Assembly: GCA_030743445.1 (NCBI GenBank)
Contig: JASLSL010000212.1
Location: 1 to 5,151 of the forward strand
Length of the DNA stretch: 5,151 bases
Direction of reading: 5' to 3'
Source: Alphaproteobacteria bacterium
GTDB lineage: Bacteria; Pseudomonadota; Alphaproteobacteria; UBA8366
Below, in pieces: positions 1-5,151 of the stretch; the first letter of the stretch is position 1; each line of letters opens with the position of its first letter. Below the pieces are notes generated by a model that was given only the letters and a program-made list of their open reading frames with translations, searched no databases and was not told the origin of the DNA. Both the position numbers and the translations under genes were made by a program.

Positions 1-1
1 C

Positions 2-856
2 TTTCACTGGCATGTGCGCCAGCCCGTGGTCGAGCCACCGCCGGGCATCAGACACCCGCAGGAGGTGATCCAGGAGATCGCCGATCGCACCGGCTTTCTC
101 GGTGATCTCTACCGGCTGATAAACCATCTCTATGGTTTGAAAGGCAATAATGCGCTGCAGCCCGGCCAGCGCTACCCCGTCGCCGACATCGTGGACCGAA
201 CGACATGCTCATGGTTCGGCGAGGAGCACAATTTGGACTGGTTCAAGGAGCACGGCGTGATCACGCTGCCGAGGGGTATCAAGGAATGCTATCACGGTCC
301 GTTCCTCGAAGCTCGCGTACCGATCTACCTCGAACATTTCCTGTGGCAGGGCGAAGCGTTGAAAAAGGTTGTCGACGAGTTGGAGCTGGATTGGGACATG
401 TCGGATTACAAGCCGCTGTCCGACTGGATGCCTTGCCAGTCATATCACGCCATCCAGGAGGGCGACTACGACCTGATCGCGGTTCACTTCAAGTTTGCTT
501 ACGTCTATGGCAGTTACGGCAACGAGAACCCGTGGGTGGACGAGATCTGCGAACACACCGATGCCTACAGCATCCTGCTCAATGAGGCGGTGGGCATAAA
601 GAAAGGAATCCACGATGGTGATCTGGTGTGGCTGGAATCGCCGGTGGAGAAGGTCAAAGCCAAGGTCAAGCTGACCCAGTGCGTCCATCCCGAGGTGGTG
701 GGGATCGGCGGGCACTTCGGTCACGTCTCGCCTGGCATGCCGATCGCCCGCGGCAAGGGAATCAACTTCAACTCCCTGCTACCCACCGACCTGGACCATA
801 TCGACAAGATCTCCACGGCGCTGGATCACTGCGTCGAGGTCAAGATCTACAAATAG
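2..856 (+). CDS. Molybdopterin (DMSO reductase family) oxidoreductase catalytic subunit, C-terminal part
   Basis: This is the C-terminal 284 residues of a large molybdenum bis-PGD enzyme. The reading frame is open to the left window edge, so the GTG at 14 is internal and not the start; the residues before it (FHWH) continue smoothly into a QPVVEP segment typical of the family. The C-terminal molydopterin-dinucleotide-binding domain covers about residues 155-284. It shows NPWVDEI near 176, then a GIKKGIHDGDLVWLESP stretch near 198-214, the usual cofactor-binding beta-barrel entry, and a GHFGH loop near 237. The tail matches polysulfide/thiosulfate reductase-like members in style. The [4Fe-4S] and molybdenum-ligand regions would lie upstream and cannot be judged, so the substrate is unknown. 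No partner iron-sulfur or membrane-anchor subunit follows it, so any such gene must lie to the left. GC content is about 55% in sampled rows, lower than in the facing operon. Confidence 0.88.
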   Translation, partial: FHWHVRQPVVEPPPGIRHPQEVIQEIADRTGFLGDLYRLINHLYGLKGNNALQPGQRYPVADIVDRTTCSWFGEEHNLDWFKEHGVITLPRGIKECYHGPFLEARVPIYLEHFLWQGEALKKVVDELELDWDMSDYKPLSDWMPCQSYHAIQEGDYDLIAVHFKFAYVYGSYGNENPWVDEICEHTDAYSILLNEAVGIKKGIHDGDLVWLESPVEKVKAKVKLTQCVHPEVVGIGGHFGHVSPGMPIARGKGINFNSLLPTDLDHIDKISTALDHCVEVKIYK

Positions 857-913
857 GGCAATACGACGAAACCGACCGACCGCGGCGCGATCGATGCCAC
901 GGCACGGTCCAAC

Positions 914-934
914 GACCGCAGGCTCGGTCTTTCT
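914..934 (+). terminator. Weak intrinsic terminator candidate after the molybdoenzyme gene
   Basis: GACCG (914-918) and CGGTC (925-929) form a 5-bp stem with a 6-base loop, followed directly by TTTCT (930-934). It lies 57 bases past the stop codon of the molybdoenzyme gene, in the right orientation. The stem is short and the T tract brief, so termination would be inefficient. A competing stem forms between CGGTC at 905-909 and the same GACCG. Confidence 0.3.
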
Positions 935-1051
935 AGGACACGCAATTAGCTGTTTTATTCAGACCACGTTAAATTCCTGATAGGAGCCTCGGGGCGGTGT
1001 CTGTTGGTCTGTTATGGGTCAGGACCGGGCCTTGGCTCCCGCCTGAAATTG

Positions 1052-1076
1052 GTCCGCTCCACCCCACAGAGCGGAC
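1052..1076. repeat. Perfect 8-bp inverted repeat (hairpin)
   Basis: GTCCGCTC (1052-1059) is the exact reverse complement of GAGCGGAC (1069-1076), with a 9-base loop. It sits between two converging genes, 42 bases past the synthetase stop codon on the minus strand. Neither side is followed by a T tract, so it is not a canonical intrinsic terminator. It may act as a 3'-end hairpin or be part of a dispersed repeat family. Confidence 0.6.
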
Positions 1077-1091
1077 GTTATCCGTCTTAAT

Positions 1092-1116
1092 GTCTGCTGT
1101 TCACCTGAAAGCGGTC
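1092..1116. repeat. Degenerate second copy of the inverted repeat, 40 bp further on
   Basis: GTCTGCT (1092-1098) and AGCGGTC (1110-1116) repeat the GTCCGCT/AGCGGAC arms of the hairpin at 1052-1076 with exactly the same arm spacing, shifted by 40 bp. Comparing 1052-1084 with 1092-1124 gives 21 identical bases of 33 without gaps, most of them in the arms. The copy ends two bases before the synthetase stop codon at 1118-1120. The pairing within this copy is imperfect, so it may be a decayed unit. Confidence 0.4.
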
Positions 1117-1117
1117 G

Positions 1118-2620
1118 TCAATCGTCGGCGCTCGCCAAATTTTCTCGAAGTTGCCGTTTCAGCACCTTGCCCGACGGGTTGCGCGGCAGGGCTTCGGCAA
1201 AATGCAGTTCCTTCGGCACCTTGAAGGCGGCAAGGTGTGTCCGGCAATGCTCGCGCAGGGTCTCTAGGTCGAGCTGTTCGCCTGGCTTGGTCACCACGAC
1301 CGCGACCGGCCGCTCGCCCCATTCGGCGTCCGGCAAACCGATCACCGCCGCTTCCAAGACGTGGGGCAGTTCGTAGATCACCCGCTCGACCTCGGAGGAC
1401 GCGATGTTCTCGCCGCCCGACAGGATCATGTCCTTCTTACGGTCGGTCAGGTAGAGGAAACGGTCGTCGTCGAGATAGCCGATATCGCCGGTGCGGAACC
1501 AACCGTCGAAGAACGCGGCGTCGGTCTTCGCCGGATCCTTCCAGTAGCCCTTGGTGACCTTGGGCCCGCGCAGGACGATCTCGCCCTCGGTCCCGGGCGG
1601 CAGCAGGTTGCCGTCGTCGTTGGCGATCTCGACCTCGACATGGGCGAGCGCCCGGCCGGTCGAGCCGATCTTCTCGAACTCTCGCCCGGCCTCCATCAGC
1701 GTATCGCCGGAACACGATTCGGTGAGGCCATAGGCGTCGACGTAACGGCCGGCGCGGAACACCTCGCCGAACTGGCGGATGCGCGATTCCGGCGTGCGCT
1801 CGCCGCCGCCGACGATCCAGCGCAGGCTGGCGAGGTCGCGCTCGCCGGCGCCCTCGAGGTTGAGGCAGGCGTTCAACATGGTCGGCGCCATCCATGCCCC
1901 GGTCAGCCGGTGCCGGGCGATCGCGTCGAGCGCGCGCCCGGCGTCGAATTCGCGCTCGACCAGGAGCGTGCCCCCGGCCCACAACACGGCGACGCCCGGT
2001 AGATCGAACGCCCCGACGTGGTAAAGCGGCCCGACCACGAGCAGCCGGTCCTCGGCGCCGATCCCGAGACCCATGACCAGGTCCATCGACTTCCAATAGA
2101 AGTTCTCGTAGGACAGCATCACGCCCTTGGGCCGGTCGGTGGTGCCCGAGGTGTAGACCAACCGCTGCAGGTCGCCGGGAACGCAGGGCGACGGCGACGG
2201 AACCGCGGCACCCGTCGAATCGAGATCGCTGGCGTCGGCCTGAAGGTCGGGGTCGAGGATCACGTGGTCGAGGTCGGCGGGAACCACATCGGTGAATTCC
2301 TCATCGACGAAGGCGAGGCGAGCCTCCGCGTTGTCCGTGATGTAGCCGACCTCATCCGCCGCGAGGCGAAAGTTAATCGGCAGGAAGACGGCGCCCAAAT
2401 GGCTCGCGGCGAAGGCGATCTCCAGGAAGGCGGGGCTATTTTTCATCACCGCCGCGACGACGTCGCCTCGGCCGATGCCGCGGGCGGCAAGGGCCGCCGC
2501 CACTCGCTCGATGCGGTTGTACATCTCGGCGTAGGCGAGCGAGCGGTCGTCATAGATGACCGCCGCCTTGTCGGGCGTCCGTTCGGCATGAAACCGGATG
2601 AAGGCGCTGAGATTGACCAT
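1118..2620 (-). CDS. AMP-forming acyl-CoA synthetase (fatty-acid-CoA ligase family)
   Basis: This 500-residue ANL-superfamily enzyme would activate a carboxylic acid with ATP and CoA to an acyl-CoA in the cytoplasm. All core motifs are present: the phosphate-binding loop YTSGTTDRPKGV (156-167), YGLTES (297-302), GWFRTGD (373-379) with the ribose-binding Asp379, the hinge DRKKDMILSGGENI (393-406), and PRNPSGKVLK near the C terminus with the catalytic Lys485. The loop has Asp162 where Gly is more usual, a variant I have seen in other acyl-CoA synthetases. I chose the ATG at 2618-2620 because homology begins there (MVNLSAFIRFHAERTPDKAAV) and an AGGGGAG site precedes it. The frame stays open for 88 more codons, but these are Arg/Gly-rich and overlap the upstream gene. 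It is the last gene of the operon. Chain length and substrate cannot be read from the sequence; by context it may serve a role like LvaE of the levulinate pathway. Confidence 0.93.
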   Translation of the reverse strand: MVNLSAFIRFHAERTPDKAAVIYDDRSLAYAEMYNRIERVAAALAARGIGRGDVVAAVMKNSPAFLEIAFAASHLGAVFLPINFRLAADEVGYITDNAEARLAFVDEEFTDVVPADLDHVILDPDLQADASDLDSTGAAVPSPSPCVPGDLQRLVYTSGTTDRPKGVMLSYENFYWKSMDLVMGLGIGAEDRLLVVGPLYHVGAFDLPGVAVLWAGGTLLVEREFDAGRALDAIARHRLTGAWMAPTMLNACLNLEGAGERDLASLRWIVGGGERTPESRIRQFGEVFRAGRYVDAYGLTESCSGDTLMEAGREFEKIGSTGRALAHVEVEIANDDGNLLPPGTEGEIVLRGPKVTKGYWKDPAKTDAAFFDGWFRTGDIGYLDDDRFLYLTDRKKDMILSGGENIASSEVERVIYELPHVLEAAVIGLPDAEWGERPVAVVVTKPGEQLDLETLREHCRTHLAAFKVPKELHFAEALPRNPSGKVLKRQLRENLASADD

Positions 2621-2631
2621 CTCTTGCTCGT

Positions 2632-2638
2632 CTCCCCT
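2632..2638 (-). promoter_or_regulatory. Ribosome binding site of the acyl-CoA synthetase
   Basis: On the minus strand AGGGGAG lies 11 bases before the ATG at 2620, in the 29-base gap after the DUF6285 gene. The spacing is slightly long but acceptable. It supports the short 500-residue start over the 588-residue open frame. Confidence 0.5.
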
Positions 2639-2649
2639 CGGCGCCCCGG

Positions 2650-3057
2650 TTATTCCAATCCCTCGGCGTCGAGATGCTTCGGGTTGCTTTCGCGCAGCTT
2701 TTGTACCGTGCTTTCCCAAAGGTACTGACGCACCGCATCCCCCTGTGCCCCCGGCTCGTCGTACGCGCCGCCGCGAACCCGCTCGGCCAGCCGCCGGTTG
2801 AGCTCGCGAACCCGCGCTTCCAGCTCTCCGTCCGTTGCCTCCTCCGCGGCCGACTCCCCGAGCAGTTCCTGCAGGCGGGCGCATTCGGCCCGCAAAAGCC
2901 CTTCGCCGAACCCGATGCCGCGAGCCGCGATGGCCATGGCGTTGGCGATCATCAACCCGTCCAACCGTCGCTCCTCGGGCAACGCCGGAAGGACGCTATC
3001 GAGCAAGGTTTGGCGTGCGATGTCGAGAAGGTCTGTCGATGTCGGGCTGTCTTGCAT
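2650..3057 (-). CDS. DUF6285 domain protein, probable partner of the adjacent kinase
   Basis: This small protein of 135 residues is probably cytoplasmic and all-helical, with no signal peptide or membrane segment. It opens with MQDSPTSTDLLDIARQTLLDSVLPALPEERR, continues with an Ala-rich helix (residues 36-47), and ends with RQYLWESTVQKLRESNPKHL. I recognise this layout as DUF6285, a family found beside phosphotransferases and acyl-CoA dehydrogenases; this is from memory, not a search. The Glu/Arg-rich middle (about 52-97) is likely helical or coiled. In the Pseudomonas putida levulinate operon a small protein of similar size, LvaB, is needed with the kinase LvaA. By position and size this gene may be its counterpart, but I cannot show orthology. 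It has the best ribosome binding site of the operon and lies 13 bases after the kinase stop codon. Confidence 0.8.
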   Translation of the reverse strand: MQDSPTSTDLLDIARQTLLDSVLPALPEERRLDGLMIANAMAIAARGIGFGEGLLRAECARLQELLGESAAEEATDGELEARVRELNRRLAERVRGGAYDEPGAQGDAVRQYLWESTVQKLRESNPKHLDAEGLE

Positions 3058-3062
3058 AGGCG

Positions 3063-3068
3063 CCTCCC
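3063..3068 (-). promoter_or_regulatory. Strong ribosome binding site of the DUF6285 gene
   Basis: GGGAGG on the minus strand lies 5 bases before the ATG at 3057, between the kinase stop codon (3071-3073) and the start. It is close to the ideal Shine-Dalgarno sequence and spacing, and is the strongest one visible in the window. This suggests the small protein is translated at least as well as the kinase. Confidence 0.7.
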
Positions 3069-3070
3069 AA

Positions 3071-4096
3071 TTATCCCGCTTCGTCGATCAGCCGCAGCGC
3101 TTCGAGCTCCATCTCGGCGGTCATGCGGCCGGTAAGCGCGAGCTGCAGCGACGGGTCCCGACCGGAAATATGCCGTTCGGCCTGCTGCATCGATATCACG
3201 GCCCAACGCAGGTTGGCCATGACCGCCCAATAGTGGTCGAGGACGGGGTCGATGCGACGTCCGGACACCCTTTCATAACCGCGATGGAAATACGCGCGCG
3301 CCGCCAAACCGCCGGCGTCCCTGTCCGGCCGTCCCCAACGCCAGCACTTGATGCAGAACCAGGCCAGGTCCTCCATCGGATCGCCCCAACTGGCAAGCTC
3401 CCAGTCAATGATGCCGGTCAGCCCGGTCTCGTCGACCAGGTAGTTGCCGGTGCGAAAATCCCCGTGGCGGAGAACCGGCGAGACGGCCGGCGGGAGGTTG
3501 AGCTCGGCCCAGCGCAATCCCCATTCTATCGCCGGGTGCGGATCGGCATGACCATCGAGATAGGTCCGCATTTCGGCGATCTGCGCCGCCGCCGCCCCCG
3601 CCTCGGGATCGCGCAGGAAGGGCAGCGCGCCGCTCTCAGGCCGGATCGACTGAATCTTGGCTAGTTCCTCGCCTATTCGTTCGGCGAGCGCATCGTGCGG
3701 TCCGCCCAAGGTCTCGTCGCGCACGATCTTGTGCGCCTCCGCGCGGCCGGCGACATGGCGCATAACGGTGAAGGCGCGCCCCAGGACGCCCTCGCCGTCG
3801 CTCGTCCAGAGCGGCTCGGGGATCGTCACCCCGGCCCCATGCACCGCCTTCATGACCTCGAATTCTTGGCCACGACTGAGATAGGCCGGAACGGCGTCGG
3901 GTCGGTTGGCCCGCAGCACCAGGGTCTGTCGGCCGGCCTCGCGCCCGCCCTCGAAGACGACGTCGAGGCGCCAATTCTCCTGCAAGCTGCCGCCCGGCAG
4001 AAGCGCCGCCTTCTCGATCATGGCGCCTGAGGCGTCCGACGCGGCGGCGAGGAATTCCTCGAGCGGGCCCTGGGCCTCGGGGACAGTCAGCGCCAT
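3071..4096 (-). CDS. APH-fold phosphotransferase (candidate hydroxyacyl-CoA kinase)
   Basis: This 341-residue kinase has the aminoglycoside-phosphotransferase fold. The N lobe shows a glycine-containing loop LLPGGSLQENW (32-42), a strand TLVLRANRP with Arg62 near the place of the usual ATP-binding lysine, and a QEFEVMKAV helix with Glu78. The C lobe holds the catalytic loop HGDFRTGN (Asp213, Asn218) and the metal-binding IIDWE (Asp231), followed by GDPMEDLAWF. All catalytic residues are intact. The neighbours, an acyl-CoA dehydrogenase and a synthetase, argue for phosphorylation of a hydroxyl on a CoA thioester, as by LvaA or the kinase domain of ACAD10/11, and against drug resistance. I chose the ATG at 4094-4096 because family-like sequence begins there. 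It overlaps the dehydrogenase stop by 10 bases and has no clear ribosome binding site, which suggests translational coupling. The frame is open for 104 more codons, but these are the dehydrogenase read in another frame. Confidence 0.9.
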   Translation of the reverse strand: MALTVPEAQGPLEEFLAAASDASGAMIEKAALLPGGSLQENWRLDVVFEGGREAGRQTLVLRANRPDAVPAYLSRGQEFEVMKAVHGAGVTIPEPLWTSDGEGVLGRAFTVMRHVAGRAEAHKIVRDETLGGPHDALAERIGEELAKIQSIRPESGALPFLRDPEAGAAAAQIAEMRTYLDGHADPHPAIEWGLRWAELNLPPAVSPVLRHGDFRTGNYLVDETGLTGIIDWELASWGDPMEDLAWFCIKCWRWGRPDRDAGGLAARAYFHRGYERVSGRRIDPVLDHYWAVMANLRWAVISMQQAERHISGRDPSLQLALTGRMTAEMELEALRLIDEAG

Positions 4097-5151
4097 GACC
4101 AGAAGTCGGTGCCTTCGCTCGCCAGATGATGGGCCAGCACCATCTTGTGCACCTCCGACGCGCCGTCGCCGAGCCGCGCCATACGGGCGTAGCGGTACAT
4201 CCATTCGAGCGGTGTGTCCTTGGAGTAGCCCTTGGCGCCGCACAGTTGAATGGCCGTATCGACGGCCTTCTCCAGCGCTTCGGAGACGGTCACCTTGGCC
4301 ATCGAGACCTCCTTGCGGGCGAAGTCCCCCTGATCGAGCAGCCAGGCGGCCCGCATGGTCAACAAGCGACCGATGTCGATCTCCATCGCCGCCTCGCCCA
4401 TCATCCACTGCACGCCCTCATGGTCCTGCAACTTGATGCCGAAGCTCTCGCGCTCGGCGATGTATTCGGCGGCGATTTCCATCGCCCGTTTGGCCATCCC
4501 GGTCCACCGCATGCAATGGGTAAGACGCGCCGTACCGAGACGGATTTGGGTGAACTTCAGCCCGTCGCCTTCGCCGAGCAAGATGTTCTCCTCGGGAATC
4601 TCGAACCCGTCGAAGACCAGCTCGCAATGCCCGCCGTGATCCTCGGGACCCATTACCGCGATCTCGCGCTCGATGCGCCAGCCCGGCTGGTCGGCATGGA
4701 ACAGGAAGGCGCTCAGCCCCTTGCGCGGGTGATCGGAAGTTCGCGCGATGAGGATGAAATGCTTAGCCGCCGCCGCCCCGGTGATGAACCACTTGCGGCC
4801 GTGCACGACCCATCTGTCGCCACGCTTTTCGGCCCGGGTCAGCATCATGCCGGCGGGATCGGAACCGGCGCCCGGCGCCGGCTCGGTCATGGCAAAGGCG
4901 GACTGGACGTCGCCGTCGACGATCGGCTGCAGCCAGCGGTCCTTCCGGTCTTCGTCGAGCACCTTGTTGAGGGCGATCATGGTGCCGTCGTCGGGTGCGG
5001 CGCTGTTGAAACAGACCGGCCCGAAGATCGACCTCGCCATCTCCTCGTAGCACGCCGCCATGCCGACCACGCTGAGGCCCTGGCCACCGCGTTCGCGCGG
5101 CATCTGCAAGGCCCACAACCCGGCCTCCTTGACCTTGGATCGGACGTCGTC
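4087..5151 (-). CDS. Acyl-CoA dehydrogenase family protein, N terminus outside the window
   Basis: This FAD-dependent flavoprotein is represented by 354 residues; the frame is open to the right window edge, and by comparison with the usual length of about 400 residues some 50 are missing. The TTG at 5116-5118 is therefore not the start. The visible part begins KVKEAGLWALQMPRERGGQGL, then the flavin- and substrate-binding signature FAMTEPAPGAGSDPAG (fragment residues 86-101), WFITGAA (121-127), and the C-terminal helical domain with RESFG, QLCGAKGY and RYARMARLGDGASEVHKM. At the place of the catalytic Glu376 of medium-chain acyl-CoA dehydrogenase there is an Asp (fragment residue 329, in GDGASEVH), as I recall for ACAD10/11-type enzymes. 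It is the first visible gene of the operon and overlaps the kinase. It may act on a phosphorylated acyl-CoA like LvaC, but an ordinary dehydrogenase role is possible. Confidence 0.92.
   Translation of the reverse strand, partial: DDVRSKVKEAGLWALQMPRERGGQGLSVVGMAACYEEMARSIFGPVCFNSAAPDDGTMIALNKVLDEDRKDRWLQPIVDGDVQSAFAMTEPAPGAGSDPAGMMLTRAEKRGDRWVVHGRKWFITGAAAAKHFILIARTSDHPRKGLSAFLFHADQPGWRIEREIAVMGPEDHGGHCELVFDGFEIPEENILLGEGDGLKFTQIRLGTARLTHCMRWTGMAKRAMEIAAEYIAERESFGIKLQDHEGVQWMMGEAAMEIDIGRLLTMRAAWLLDQGDFARKEVSMAKVTVSEALEKAVDTAIQLCGAKGYSKDTPLEWMYRYARMARLGDGASEVHKMVLAHHLASEGTDFWSWR

Larger units (their letters stand above)
857..1117. other. Convergent intergenic region without a gene
   Basis: This stretch separates the 3' ends of two genes that face each other. 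I see no credible coding sequence: the only open frame of note (from 997, plus strand) runs deep into the antisense of the acyl-CoA synthetase and has no recognisable protein features. The region holds a weak hairpin near 914-934 and a pair of inverted repeats at 1052-1076 and 1092-1116. Because both flanking genes end here, transcription stop signals are expected and promoters are not. Confidence 0.7.

Noticed and set aside
997..1224. Possible small gene of 75 codons in the intergenic region
   Set aside because: Nearly half of it is antisense to the synthetase C terminus, no clear ribosome binding site precedes it, and its sequence includes the degenerate repeats.
2018..2728. Plus-strand open frame of 236 codons opposite the synthetase
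   Set aside because: GC-rich coding DNA commonly leaves long open frames on the opposite strand; the synthetase on the minus strand has all family motifs and this frame shows none.
2621..2884. 88-codon N-terminal extension of the acyl-CoA synthetase frame
   Set aside because: The extension is Arg/Gly/Ala-rich without family similarity and lies antiphase over the DUF6285 gene; the ATG at 2620 has an SD-like site and begins at the normal start of homology.
2798..3664. Plus-strand open frame of 288 codons opposite the DUF6285 gene and kinase
   Set aside because: It spans two real minus-strand genes and their junction, is Ser/Arg/Pro-rich and has no recognisable domain.
3071..4096. Aminoglycoside resistance gene
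   Set aside because: The APH fold alone suggests this, but the operon context with acyl-CoA enzymes and the DUF6285 partner points to metabolism.
4097..4408. 104-codon N-terminal extension of the kinase frame
   Set aside because: It is the acyl-CoA dehydrogenase gene read in another frame, with low-complexity Arg/Gly-rich sequence; the kinase homology begins at the ATG at 4096.
1..5151. CRISPR array, tRNA, rRNA, insertion sequence or phage gene
   Set aside because: No regularly spaced direct repeats of CRISPR type, no cloverleaf-like segment, and no transposase or integrase motif were seen on either strand.

Overview
The window looks like high-GC bacterial chromosomal DNA, probably proteobacterial and perhaps alphaproteobacterial. 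That placement rests on GC-rich codon use, Shine-Dalgarno sites and the types of gene present; no marker gene is in view, so it is an inference. Coding density is high. Two transcription units converge on one intergenic stretch of about 260 bp.

Left part (bases 2-856, plus strand): the 3' end of a gene for a molybdenum bis-pyranopterin (DMSO reductase family) oxidoreductase catalytic subunit, cut by the window edge. Its GC content is visibly lower than that of the rest of the window. Bases 857-1117 hold no convincing gene. They hold a weak terminator-like hairpin just after the molybdoenzyme gene and a pair of inverted repeats 40 bp apart, the second of which runs into the stop codon of the facing gene.

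Right part (bases 1118-5151, minus strand): a tight four-gene operon, read from right to left. It encodes an acyl-CoA dehydrogenase (5' end outside the window), an APH-fold phosphotransferase overlapping it by 10 bp, a small DUF6285 protein 13 bp further on, and an AMP-forming acyl-CoA synthetase 29 bp after that.

The operon is the main interest. A synthetase, a small-molecule kinase, a small partner protein and an acyl-CoA dehydrogenase are also the components of the Pseudomonas putida levulinate (Lva) pathway. There a 4-hydroxyacyl-CoA is phosphorylated by LvaAB and then processed by the dehydrogenase-like LvaC. The same kinase and dehydrogenase pairing is fused in human ACAD10 and ACAD11. 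The most economical reading is that the synthetase makes an acyl-CoA, the kinase with the DUF6285 protein phosphorylates a hydroxyl on it, and the dehydrogenase-like enzyme eliminates or rearranges the phosphorylated intermediate before beta-oxidation. The kinase motifs appear to mark a different subfamily from LvaA, so the substrate is open. No reductase equivalent to LvaD and no regulator lie inside the window.
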